A DNA stretch of 64,000 nucleotides from Duganella sp. CF517 (GTDB taxonomy: Bacteria; Pseudomonadota; Gammaproteobacteria; Burkholderiales; Burkholderiaceae_D), in contig NZ_FODC01000006.1 in the NCBI RefSeq assembly GCF_900110275.1, forward strand, positions 124,001-188,000. The letters run 5' to 3'. Of the stretch, positions 16,964 through 25,609 are shown piece by piece (position 1 is the first letter of the stretch; every line of letters begins with the position of its first letter). Under the pieces are notes generated by a model. That model was not told the origin of the DNA. It saw nothing but the letters and a program-made list of their open reading frames with translations, and did no database searches. The position numbers were made by a program, and so were the translations under genes.

Positions 16964-17650
16964 ATGCGTTTAGGCATCATTAGTGCGTTGGCTGAAGAAC
17001 AGCATGGGCTGATAGAAGCCCTTCAGAGCCCCTACAAGCACATCCATGGCATGAGGGAGTACACGACCGGGAAACTGTGGGAAATCGACGCTGTGTGCGT
17101 TCTGTCGCGTATAGGCAAGGTTGCAGCGGCTATGACAGCCGCAATCCTTGTGGAAAAGTTCGGAGTTACCCACATCGTCTTCACTGGGGTTGCCGGAAGC
17201 GGGGATAAAACCGTCAACGTGGGCGATATCGTCGTCGCGGAAGCATTGGTCCAGCATGATTTCGACGCCAGTCCGTTGTTTCCCAAGTTTGAGATCCCGC
17301 TGACGGGGCTGTCGTATTTCGCCACCGACGTCGCGCTAACGGAAAGATTAGCGATCGCAGCGGCCAAAACCGCGCGTGTGCACCGAGGATTAATCGCCAG
17401 CGGCGACCAGTTCATCGGGAAGCTGGCGCAAATCCAGGCCATCAAGGCTGGACTGCCTGAATTATTAGCAGTCGAAATGGAAGGCGCAGCGGTCGCGCAA
17501 GTGTGTTTCGAGCTTGGAATCCCGTTCGCGGTGATCCGAACGATCTCCGACAACGCCAACGACGACGCTGCCGTCGACTTTATGCATTTCATCAAAACGG
17601 TAGCATCGCGCTACGCGTTCGAGGTTATCCACAACTTCTGCAAACAATAG
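16964..17650 (+). CDS. mtnN: 5'-methylthioadenosine / S-adenosylhomocysteine nucleosidase
   Basis: Enzyme of 228 aa that removes adenine from MTA and SAH in methionine salvage and activated-methyl recycling. MRLGIISALAEE is the standard N-terminus; FTGVAGSGDKTVNVGDIVVAE, the substrate-binding AVEMEGAAVAQVC and the catalytic-Asp motif RTISDNAND are present. The start at 16964 follows AGGAAAAAG; a longer reading from 16904 adds non-conserved residues. It is the first gene right of the putative origin, and a perfect DnaA box lies within its last codons (17635-17643). Confidence 0.95.
   Translation: MRLGIISALAEEQHGLIEALQSPYKHIHGMREYTTGKLWEIDAVCVLSRIGKVAAAMTAAILVEKFGVTHIVFTGVAGSGDKTVNVGDIVVAEALVQHDFDASPLFPKFEIPLTGLSYFATDVALTERLAIAAAKTARVHRGLIASGDQFIGKLAQIQAIKAGLPELLAVEMEGAAVAQVCFELGIPFAVIRTISDNANDDAAVDFMHFIKTVASRYAFEVIHNFCKQ
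17635..17643 (+). promoter_or_regulatory. DnaA box inside the mtnN 3' end
   Basis: Perfect TTATCCACA, about 920 bp beyond the second origin module. It could be an outlying DnaA site of the origin; a chance occurrence inside coding sequence is also possible. Confidence 0.55.
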
Positions 17651-17658
17651 TTTCGGAT

Positions 17659-17689
17659 AAAAAAAGGGCCGGGTTTGATCCCGGCCCTT
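17659..17689 (-). terminator. Terminator shared by convergent mtnN and putA
   Basis: Ten-bp inverted repeat AAGGGCCGGG / CCCGGCCCTT with a TTTGAT loop (17664-17689). A seven-A run precedes it on the plus strand, giving a T tract for the minus-strand putA transcript. Confidence 0.85.
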
Positions 17690-17709
17690 CGTGTCCACAC
17701 CTTGTTTTC

Positions 17710-20700
17710 TTACGCTTCGAGCGTCATCAGGCTGGCGTTGCCGCCCGCTGCGGTCGTATTGACGCACAGAGCGCGCTCAGCAAGCAAACGCCATAGCGGG
17801 ATAGCCCCGTCCTCGTTGGTGTCGATCAGGCTCACCAGGGCCCCGCTACGGGCCGCCAGTTGGGTGTGCAGGCTGCCGGCCAGCATCGATTCCACCAGCG
17901 CGATCTGGAAATCGCCTTCGAAACTGGTTAGATCGGCAACCGGCTTGATGCGGTCCTTCACCGTCGCCGGAAAATCTGCAGGCAGCAGCTTGACTGTGTC
18001 GCCGGCGAGCAAGGCGATATTTCCCGTCGCGAGTACCGCCGCCAGCTGGTTCAGCAGGCCATCCTGGGTGCCGGCTGCACAAACCACCGCGCCACGCGGC
18101 ACCAGCGCCAGCGTGTTGCGCTCACCCGTCGGGCCCGGCAAGGCGGTCAGGCTGCCCAGCATTGTCGTGCGGCTGTACTGATCGGCCAGCTTGGCGATGC
18201 CGTCGCGGCCGTGCTTTTGCGCCCAGGCGGTCAGGGCGTCCAGCGCCGGCGTCGCCTGGCGATCGTGCTGATGTTGCGGCGTGGCCGTCGCGCCGCGCTG
18301 CAGACGTTTCAGGTACAGCGGACCGCCGGCTTTCGGGCCGGTGCCGGATTTGCCTTCGCCACCGAACGGCTGCACGCCGACCACCGCGCCGACGATGTTG
18401 CGATTCACGTAGATATTGCCGACGTGCGCGTTCGAGCTGATGTAGTCGATGGTTTCATCGATGCGCGAATGTACGCCCAGCGTCAGGCCGAAGCCGCTTT
18501 CGTTGATTTGCTGGACCAGTTTCGGCAGATCGGCACGCTTGTAGCGGATCACGTGCAGAACCGGGCCGAAGACTTCTTGCGTCAGTTCCGACAGCGAACG
18601 GATCTCCAGCACCGTCGGCGGCACAAAAGTACCGGCGGTGATCACGCTCGATGGCAAGTCCAGCGAGAAGTAGTTGACCGCCGTGCCCTTGAGCTTGTTG
18701 ATGTGCGCCAGCAGGTTTTGCTGCGCTTCGACGTCGATCACCGGACCGATGTCGGTCACCAGGCGGTCCGGGCAGCCGACTTTCAGCTCCAGCATCGCGC
18801 CTTTGAGCATTTTGATGGTCTTGTCGGCGATATCTTCCTGCAGGAACAGCACGCGCAGCGCCGAACAACGCTGGCCGGCGCTGTCGAAAGCGGACGAGAT
18901 GGCATCCTGCACCACCTGTTCCGGCAACGCCGACGAATCGACGATCATCGCGTTCTGGCCGCCGGTTTCGGCGATCAGCGGTATCTCGATGTTTTCCGCC
19001 GCTGCGCGTTTTGCCAGCGTGCGGTTGATCAGCTGCGCCACTTCGGTCGAGCCGGTGAAGATGACGCCTTTGACACGCGGATCGGCGGTCAGTGCGGCGC
19101 CGACCACTTCGCCACGGCCGGGCAGGAATTGCAGCGCGGCGCGCGGAATGCCCGCTTGGTGCAGCAGCTCGACCGCGCGGTGCGCGATCAGTGGCGTTTG
19201 CTCCGCCGGCTTGGCCAGCACCACATTGCCGGCCGCCAGCGAGGCGGCGACTTGGCCGGTGAAAATGGCCAGCGGGAAGTTCCACGGGCTGATGCAGGTG
19301 ACCGGACCCAGCGCCAGGGTGTTGGGCGAACCGGCGACCTCGGCCGCGTAGTAGCGCAGGAAATCAACCGCTTCGCGCAGCTCGGCGATCGCGTTCGGCA
19401 GCGATTTGCCCGCTTCGCGGATCGCCAGGGTCATCAGTTCCATCGCGTTCGCTTCGAACAGGTCGGCGGCGCGGTTCAGCGCGGCGGCGCGTTCGGATGG
19501 CTGCGTGGTCTGCCAATCCATCGCGAAATTGCTGGCGCTGATCAGCGCGCTGTCGACGTCGGTGGTGGTCGCTTCGACCAGTTTGCCGACGATATCGCTG
19601 TGCTGGGCCGGATTGCTGACATCCTGCACCGGCTGGCCGACGCTGACGCCGCCCGCCAGCAGCGGCGAGGCATACCAGGTGCGCGATTCGGCCAGCGCTG
19701 CTGAAATATTACGCAGTACGTCTTCGTTGGCCAGGTCGAAGCCGGCCGAGTTCTTGCGCTCCGCGCCAAACATGTCCAACGGCAGCGGAATGCCGGCGTG
19801 CGGCAGACCGCCCTGCTCGCGCGCCTGGGCGACCGGGTCCTTGATCAGCGACGCGATCGGAATCGCCTCGTCAACGATCTGGTTGACGAACGACGAGTTG
19901 GCGCCGTTCTCCAGCAGGCGGCGGACCAGGTAGGCCAGCAAGGTTTCGTGGGTGCCGACCGGCGCGTAAATGCGGCACGGCTTGTCCAGGTTGTTCTTGC
20001 CGACGACCTGGTCGTACAGCGATTCGCCCATGCCGTGCAGACACTGGAATTCGTAATCGGTGACGCCGTCGCGCTTGGCCCAAGTGTAGATGGTCGACAA
20101 GGTTTGCGCGTTGTGCGTGGCGAACTGGGGATAGATCACGTCGGTCGCGCCCAACAGCTTTTGCGCGCACACCAGATAGGAAACGTCGGTATAAACCTTG
20201 CGCGTGTAGACCGGGTAGCCGCTCATGCCGTCCACCTGGGCGCGCTTGATCTCGGCATCCCAATACGCGCCCTTGACCAGGCGCACCATGAATTTGCGGC
20301 CGCTGCGCTTGGCCAGGTCGATCAGGAAATCGATCGCGAACGGGCAGCGCTTTTGATACGCCTGGACCACGAAGCCGATGCCTTCGAAACCGGCCAGTTC
20401 CGGGTCGTAGGCCAGCGCCTCCATCAGGTCCAGCGACAACTCCAGGCGGTCGGCCTCTTCCGCATCGATGTTCAGGCCGATGTTGTAGTGCTTGGCCAGC
20501 AGCACCAGCTGACGCATGCGCGGCAGCAATTCCTCCATCACGCGGGCACGCTGGGCGCGGCTGTAGCGCGGGTGCAGCGCCGACAGCTTGACCGAGATGC
20601 CGGGACCGTTCTTGATGCCGCGACCGTTCGAGGCCTTGCCGATCGCATGGATCGCCGTCTCGTACGAGGCGTAGTAGTTCTTGGCGTCGGCTTCGGTCAG

Positions 20701-21372
20701 CGCCGCCTCGCCCAGCATGTCATAGGAATAACGGTAGCCGCGCGCCTCGTTGGCCTGGCCGTTCTTGATGGCCTCGTCGATGGTCTGGCCGGTGACGAAT
20801 TGATTGCCCAGCATGCGCATGGCCAGATCGACGCCTTTGCGGATCAGCGGCTCGCCGCCCTTGGAAATGAGCTTGGTCAGCGCCGAGCCCAGGCCGGTCT
20901 CGCTGTTGGTGCTGACCAGCTTGCCGGTGATGAGCAGACCCCAGGTGGCGGCGTTGACGAACAGCGACGGCGACTCGCCCAGGTGCTTGCGCCAGTCGCC
21001 TTTGCTGATTTTGTCGGCGATCAGGCGGTCGGCGGTGGCATTGTCGGGAATACGCAACAGTGCTTCGGCCAGGCACATCAGCGCCACGCCTTCTTCCGAC
21101 GACAGCGAGAACTCGTGCATCAGGGCGTCGACGCCGGAGGCGCGGGTGCGCTGTTCGCGCACCGAGCTGACCAGTTTATGCGCCAATTGCTGGGCTTTTT
21201 GCAGGCTGTCGGCGTCGTTGTTTGTGATCTGATCCAACAACCATTGGACCGCGCTCGCTTCGTCGCGCCGGTAGGCCGCCGTCACTGCTGCGCGCAGGGG
21301 CGTCGGGTCGCGCAGGATTTCCGCTTGTAACGCGGCGAAGGGGGTGAAAACGGTCGGATCTGCTGCTTGCAT
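17710..21372 (-). CDS. putA: PutA, bifunctional proline dehydrogenase / P5C dehydrogenase
   Basis: Enzyme of 1220 aa that converts proline to glutamate through an internal channel. There is no N-terminal ribbon-helix-helix domain, so it is not a transcriptional repressor. The PRODH barrel spans roughly residues 160-470 (VKLSALHPRYSRAQ, VRLVKGAYWDAEIKRAQ). The aldehyde dehydrogenase follows, with CISPWNFPLAIFTGQVAASL, the glutamate in AETGGQNAMIVDSSALPEQV and the catalytic cysteine in GQRCSALRVLF near residue 830. A C-terminal extension of about 200 residues after QPFGGEGKSGTGPKAGGP fits long PutA types. The divergent Lrp-type gene is probably its regulator. Confidence 0.96.
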   Translation of the reverse strand: MQAADPTVFTPFAALQAEILRDPTPLRAAVTAAYRRDEASAVQWLLDQITNNDADSLQKAQQLAHKLVSSVREQRTRASGVDALMHEFSLSSEEGVALMCLAEALLRIPDNATADRLIADKISKGDWRKHLGESPSLFVNAATWGLLITGKLVSTNSETGLGSALTKLISKGGEPLIRKGVDLAMRMLGNQFVTGQTIDEAIKNGQANEARGYRYSYDMLGEAALTEADAKNYYASYETAIHAIGKASNGRGIKNGPGISVKLSALHPRYSRAQRARVMEELLPRMRQLVLLAKHYNIGLNIDAEEADRLELSLDLMEALAYDPELAGFEGIGFVVQAYQKRCPFAIDFLIDLAKRSGRKFMVRLVKGAYWDAEIKRAQVDGMSGYPVYTRKVYTDVSYLVCAQKLLGATDVIYPQFATHNAQTLSTIYTWAKRDGVTDYEFQCLHGMGESLYDQVVGKNNLDKPCRIYAPVGTHETLLAYLVRRLLENGANSSFVNQIVDEAIPIASLIKDPVAQAREQGGLPHAGIPLPLDMFGAERKNSAGFDLANEDVLRNISAALAESRTWYASPLLAGGVSVGQPVQDVSNPAQHSDIVGKLVEATTTDVDSALISASNFAMDWQTTQPSERAAALNRAADLFEANAMELMTLAIREAGKSLPNAIAELREAVDFLRYYAAEVAGSPNTLALGPVTCISPWNFPLAIFTGQVAASLAAGNVVLAKPAEQTPLIAHRAVELLHQAGIPRAALQFLPGRGEVVGAALTADPRVKGVIFTGSTEVAQLINRTLAKRAAAENIEIPLIAETGGQNAMIVDSSALPEQVVQDAISSAFDSAGQRCSALRVLFLQEDIADKTIKMLKGAMLELKVGCPDRLVTDIGPVIDVEAQQNLLAHINKLKGTAVNYFSLDLPSSVITAGTFVPPTVLEIRSLSELTQEVFGPVLHVIRYKRADLPKLVQQINESGFGLTLGVHSRIDETIDYISSNAHVGNIYVNRNIVGAVVGVQPFGGEGKSGTGPKAGGPLYLKRLQRGATATPQHQHDRQATPALDALTAWAQKHGRDGIAKLADQYSRTTMLGSLTALPGPTGERNTLALVPRGAVVCAAGTQDGLLNQLAAVLATGNIALLAGDTVKLLPADFPATVKDRIKPVADLTSFEGDFQIALVESMLAGSLHTQLAARSGALVSLIDTNEDGAIPLWRLLAERALCVNTTAAGGNASLMTLEA

Positions 21373-21575
21373 GAGTGACTCTCAGAATGGAAATGTAGGA
21401 GCGTCCACTTACAAAAACACGCTCTGCAAGCGGGTAGCTTGAGAGCGTGAATTGAGGTTGAATCGTGGTGTCGAATCGTGAACTGCTGATGATTCGATTG
21501 TAAAGTGAATTCTTCTGGATTAATTCTGGTATTACAGGGGGCTAGCAATAGATTGTTTTTAGTGAGACAATTTAA

Positions 21576-21594
21576 CCAAATAATATTTATTTGG
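21576..21594. promoter_or_regulatory. Palindromic operator in front of the putA-linked Lrp gene
   Basis: CCAAATAATATTTATTTGG is a perfect palindrome (8-bp arms, 3-bp centre) ending 12 bp before the Lrp-family start codon, in the putA-lrp divergent interval. AT-rich dyads of this kind are typical Lrp/AsnC operators, so autoregulation is likely. Confidence 0.65.
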
Positions 21595-21606
21595 GAGTCC
21601 CCGGAA

Positions 21607-22062
21607 ATGTTAGACAAGATCAGCAAAAAAATCTTGATGGAGTTGCAGAGCGATGGCCGCATCAGCAACGTGGAGCTGGCCGCGCGGGTGAACCTGTCGC
21701 CGGCCGCTTGCCTGGAGCGCGTGCGCAAGTTGCACGAATCCGGCTACATCATGGGCTACACCGCGCAGCTCAATCCCCAGCTGCTCGACGTTTCACTGCT
21801 CGTCTTCATCGAAGTCGTGCTCGATCGCACCACGCCCGAAGTTTTCGACGCCTTCAAACACAGCGTCCAGGTGATTCCGGAAGTGCTGGAATGCCACATG
21901 GTCGCCGGCGGGTTCGACTACCTGGTCAAGGCCCGCGTCAAGGACATGGCCGCCTACCGCGAATTCCTTGGTAAAACCCTGCTCCAAAAAGGTGTGCGGG
22001 AAACACACACTTATGCCGTGATGGAAGAAGTCAAGAATACCACCAAGTTGCCTATAAAGTAG
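21607..22062 (+). CDS. Lrp/AsnC-family regulator, probable proline-responsive activator of putA
   Basis: Regulator of 151 aa with an N-terminal HTH (MLDKISKKILMELQSDGRISNVELAARVNLSPAACLERVRKL) and a C-terminal RAM/AsnC ligand domain with ECHMVAGGFDYLVKARVKD. Lrp-like genes divergent from putA act as proline-dependent activators (PutR/BkdR group) in many proteobacteria, which is the inferred role. The start is the ATG at 21607; upstream in-frame sequence covers the palindrome and is not conserved. Confidence 0.92.
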   Translation: MLDKISKKILMELQSDGRISNVELAARVNLSPAACLERVRKLHESGYIMGYTAQLNPQLLDVSLLVFIEVVLDRTTPEVFDAFKHSVQVIPEVLECHMVAGGFDYLVKARVKDMAAYREFLGKTLLQKGVRETHTYAVMEEVKNTTKLPIK

Positions 22063-22120
22063 TATGTAGGAAATAAAATTACTTGCTACGCGCCAAAGCG
22101 CCGGGGTCAACGGGGGACAA

Positions 22121-23689
22121 ATGAAGCTTTTGCAGCAGAGGTTGATGCAACGTGGATTATGGTTGTTGGGGGCGACGGCGGGCGGAACGTGCCTGGCGTA
22201 CTTGTTCAATCTGGCGGCGGGCGACAAGGCCGCGTTGATTTATACGGCCGCGCCGGCGGCGCTGGCCGGCGCGCTGATTGCCTGGTGGGCGGCGCGCCAG
22301 GGCAACGACGAGGGCGGCGTGCGCCGTTTCGCCCAGACCGTGGGCGAGGAAATCGACGCCATCATGATCGGCGCGGCGGAAACCTCCTATTTCGTCGACT
22401 CCGTTAAAAAGAAAATCGAGCTCGACGTCGGCACCGCCGGCGGCATCGTCCACAGTTCGTCGCAAAACGCCGCGACCACCGAGCGCATCGCCGCCAACGC
22501 CGAGCGCGCCGCCAAGATCGCCGCCCAGGTGCGCGGCGAGACGGTTGCCGGCCGCACCGAGGCCGACAACGGCCTGCAGCGCATCCGCACCGCGCGCCAG
22601 GACGCCCAGACGGCCGCGTCCGTCATGACCAGCCTGCAAACCAACTCCCGCAAAATCTACGGCTTCACCGAGGCCATCAGCGAGATTTCCGCCCGCACCA
22701 ACCTGCTGGCGCTCAATGCCGCCATCGAGGCCGCGCGCGCCGGCGAACAGGGACGCGGTTTCGCCGTCGTCGCCAGCGAGGTGCGCCAGTTGGCCTTGCG
22801 CACCAAGGAAGCGACCGACGAGATCAGCACCATGGTGCGCGAGATCAACCAGCAAGCGGAACAGGCGGCCACCGGCATGACGTCGCTGGCGGTGCAGGTC
22901 AGCGAAGCGGCCGGCAACGTCGAGAAGGTGCACGGTTTGCTGGGCAACATCGAGCGCTCGTCCGGCGTGTCGGAAGACGAGATCGGCCAGATCGCCCGGG
23001 CCTCGCGCGAGCATGTCGCCACCACCGAGGAAATCGCGGCCGCGATCGCCAGCATCCGCGACAGCCTGCTGTCGACGGAGAAGGAATTGCCGCGCGCCGC
23101 CAGTTCGGCGATGGCGCTGGCCGAGCGGGCCGAACTCATCACGGAGGCGCTGGGCGAGTCGTCGATCGCCACGTCGCACGACGCGATCCGGCACGCCGCG
23201 CAGCAGGCGGCGACGGAAGTGGGCAGGATTTTCGAGGCGGCGCTGTCTTCGGGCAAGATCACGCGCGAGGCCTTGTTCGACCGCACTTACAGTCCGATCC
23301 CGAATACCGATCCGCCCAAGCATAAGACGAAATTCGATGATTTCACGGATCGCGTACTGCCTTCATTGCAGGAGGCGCTGCTGGTGGCCATGCCGCAGCT
23401 GGCCTACGCCGGTGCCGTGGATAACAACGGCTATTTCCCCACCCATAACAAGAAGTTCTCGCAGCCGTTGACGGGGAACTACGACGTCGACATCGTCAAC
23501 AACCGTACCAAGCGCATCTTCAGCGATCGCACCGGCAAGCGCTGCGGGTCGAACACCAAGCCGTTTTTGCTGCAGACGTATAAGCGCGATACCGGGGAAG
23601 TGATGCACGACCTGTCGGCGCCGATTTATGTCAACGGCAAGCATTGGGGCGGGTTCCGCATCGGTTACCGTTCCAGCACCAGGCACTAG
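22121..23689 (+). CDS. Methyl-accepting chemotaxis protein with C-terminal cytosolic sensor
   Basis: Chemoreceptor of 522 aa. Two hydrophobic helices near residues 12-32 and 38-58 anchor it with almost no periplasmic loop. The signalling hairpin follows, with tip NLLALNAAIEAARAGEQGRGFAVVASEVRQLA near 203-234. After the coiled coil comes a domain of about 140 residues (from SSGKITREALFDRTY) ending GKHWGGFRIGY, resembling a cytosolic Cache-like sensor (NGYFPTHNKKFSQPLTGNYD). The sensor thus lies after the signalling tip, opposite to the classical order. No HAMP domain or CheR-binding pentapeptide is visible. Confidence 0.88.
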   Translation: MKLLQQRLMQRGLWLLGATAGGTCLAYLFNLAAGDKAALIYTAAPAALAGALIAWWAARQGNDEGGVRRFAQTVGEEIDAIMIGAAETSYFVDSVKKKIELDVGTAGGIVHSSSQNAATTERIAANAERAAKIAAQVRGETVAGRTEADNGLQRIRTARQDAQTAASVMTSLQTNSRKIYGFTEAISEISARTNLLALNAAIEAARAGEQGRGFAVVASEVRQLALRTKEATDEISTMVREINQQAEQAATGMTSLAVQVSEAAGNVEKVHGLLGNIERSSGVSEDEIGQIARASREHVATTEEIAAAIASIRDSLLSTEKELPRAASSAMALAERAELITEALGESSIATSHDAIRHAAQQAATEVGRIFEAALSSGKITREALFDRTYSPIPNTDPPKHKTKFDDFTDRVLPSLQEALLVAMPQLAYAGAVDNNGYFPTHNKKFSQPLTGNYDVDIVNNRTKRIFSDRTGKRCGSNTKPFLLQTYKRDTGEVMHDLSAPIYVNGKHWGGFRIGYRSSTRH

Positions 23690-23695
23690 GACCGT

Positions 23696-24601
23696 TCAGG
23701 GGGCTGTTTTGCGCACGTAATCCCGTGGCGAGCAGCCCATCACGCGCTTGAAGGCCGTGCTGAAGGCGCTTTCCGATTCATAGCCCAGCGACGGCGCGAT
23801 CACCGAAAGCGGCGCGCTCGAATTGAGCAATTTATCCCCGGCCAGCAGCATGCGCCAGCGCGTCAGGTACTCCATCGCCGACGCCCCCACCATCGTTTTG
23901 AACTTGAGCGCGAAAGCCGAGCGCGACATTCCCGAACGCTGCGCCAGCGCTTGCAGGGTCCAGCGATGGGCCGGCTCCGCGTGCATGGCGCTCAGCGCCA
24001 ATCCCATCTGGCGATCGGCCAGCGCGAACAGCCAGCCTACGCCGGCGCCCTCCTCCATATGCAGCCGCAGCGCCAGTATCAGCATCATGTGCGCCAAATG
24101 CTCGGCCATCAACGCGCTGCCCGGCCGCTGCCCGTGCAGCTCCTGGATCATGCGGTTGACCGACCACAGCAGCGCAGCCTGATCCGCTTCCTGGCGCAGA
24201 TGCACAACCGGCGGCAGCATCGCCAACATGATCTCGCCATGGCTGTGGCCGAGGAAAAAGCGGCTGCCGACCATCATGCAAGCACCGCCGCCGTTGTGCA
24301 CGATGACGCCGTCGACGCGCGGAGCCGCGACCACTTCCATGGAATCGGCCGCCGTCAGCGACAAATCGCTGCCCAGCACAAACGGCCGTCCGCTCGGCAG
24401 CAGGAAACAGTCGCCGGCCTTCAACAGCGTCGGTTCCGGCACGCCATCGACCGCCAGCCAGCACTGTCCCGAGACGATCGAATAGCATTTGATGCCGATG
24501 TTGGGCGGATAGCGGACGGCCCAGTCGCCGCCTGCATCGAAGCCGGCCGACACGTAGCTGCGCGGTCGGAGCAGCGCGAGGACTTCGGAGAGTGGATCCA
24601 T
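23696..24601 (-). CDS. AraC-family regulator with N-terminal cupin
   Basis: Regulator of 301 aa. Residues about 1-180 form a cupin-type sensing region (CWLAVDGVPEPTLLKAGDCFLLPSGRPFVL). The C-terminal double HTH is complete: WTLQALAQRSGMSRSAFALKFKTMVG and LSVIAPSLGYESESAFSTAFKRVMGCSPRDYV. It is divergent from an SDR-type epimerase gene 100 bp away, which is its most likely target. It ends 6 bp from the convergent chemoreceptor gene. Confidence 0.92.
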   Translation of the reverse strand: MDPLSEVLALLRPRSYVSAGFDAGGDWAVRYPPNIGIKCYSIVSGQCWLAVDGVPEPTLLKAGDCFLLPSGRPFVLGSDLSLTAADSMEVVAAPRVDGVIVHNGGGACMMVGSRFFLGHSHGEIMLAMLPPVVHLRQEADQAALLWSVNRMIQELHGQRPGSALMAEHLAHMMLILALRLHMEEGAGVGWLFALADRQMGLALSAMHAEPAHRWTLQALAQRSGMSRSAFALKFKTMVGASAMEYLTRWRMLLAGDKLLNSSAPLSVIAPSLGYESESAFSTAFKRVMGCSPRDYVRKTAP

Positions 24602-24700
24602 CGATTTTGGACGAACGCGAAGATAATGCAGACTTTATAGCATGGATCGGATGCGATTCCGCTTCTATCATGGGCTTTTTAGTCAGCCAAGGAATTGACC

Positions 24701-25609
24701 ATGCGTGTATTTGTGACTGGAGCGACGGGTTTCGTCGGTTCCGCAGTTGTTGAGGATTTGCTTCAAGCCGGCCATCAGGTGCTGGGACTGGCGCGCAGCG
24801 ACCAGGCCGCCGCGACATTGACGGGGCTGGGCGCCGCGGTCCAGCGCGGCAGCCTGCTGGATATCGACAGCCTGGTCGCGGGCGCGAAGTCCTGCGATGG
24901 CGTGATCCACACCGCCTTCATCCATGATTTCTCGAACATGCCCGAATCGGCCAAAGCCGACCTGGCGGCGATCGAGGCGATTGGTGCGGCGCTGGCCGGT
25001 TCGGGCAAGCCGTTCGTGGTGACGTCGGCCATCGGGATATTGCAGCCCGGCCGGCTCTCCGTGGAAGGTGACGCGCCCATGGCCGGTTCGGCCGGGTCGT
25101 ATCGTATCCCGTCGGAACTGGCGGCGCTGGCGCTGGGCGGACAGGGCGTGCGCGCGTCGGTGGTGCGGCTGCCGCCGTCGGTGCATGGCGACGGCGACCA
25201 TGGTTTTGTTCCGGCGCTGATCGGGATCGCGCGCAAGCAGGGAAGTTCCGCTTACATCGGCGACGGGATGACTCGTTGGCCGGCGGTGCACCGGCGCGAC
25301 GCGGCGCGTCTGTACAGGCTGGCGCTGGAGAGCGGCGCGGCGGGGTCGGTGTACCACGCCACGGCGCAGGAAGGCGTGGCGACACGGGAGATCGCCGCAG
25401 TGATCGGTCGGCGCCTGGCGGTGCCGGTGGTGGGCGTGTCGGCTGATCGGGCGGCTGAACATTTCGGTTTTATGGGGCGGTTCTTCGGGATGGATTGCCC
25501 GGCTTCCAGCGAGCAAACGCGGCGGCAGCTTGGCTGGCTGCCGGCGCATCCGGGTTTGCTTGAGGATATGGATCGGGAGGCGTACTTCGCCGCAGGACCG
25601 AATCCTTAA
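24701..25609 (+). CDS. NAD(P)-dependent SDR / epimerase-type oxidoreductase
   Basis: Extended/atypical SDR of 302 aa. MRVFVTGATGFVGSAVVEDLL holds the TGxxGxxG cofactor motif; GVIHTAFIHDF, VVTSAIGILQPG and YRIPSE follow, the last in the place of the YxxxK active site but reading YRIPSE, so the catalytic lysine is not obvious. The ATG at 24701 with AAGGAATT is preferred to a TTG two codons upstream. The gene is divergent from the AraC regulator and its stop overlaps the convergent LysR stop (TTAA). Confidence 0.88.
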   Translation: MRVFVTGATGFVGSAVVEDLLQAGHQVLGLARSDQAAATLTGLGAAVQRGSLLDIDSLVAGAKSCDGVIHTAFIHDFSNMPESAKADLAAIEAIGAALAGSGKPFVVTSAIGILQPGRLSVEGDAPMAGSAGSYRIPSELAALALGGQGVRASVVRLPPSVHGDGDHGFVPALIGIARKQGSSAYIGDGMTRWPAVHRRDAARLYRLALESGAAGSVYHATAQEGVATREIAAVIGRRLAVPVVGVSADRAAEHFGFMGRFFGMDCPASSEQTRRQLGWLPAHPGLLEDMDREAYFAAGPNP

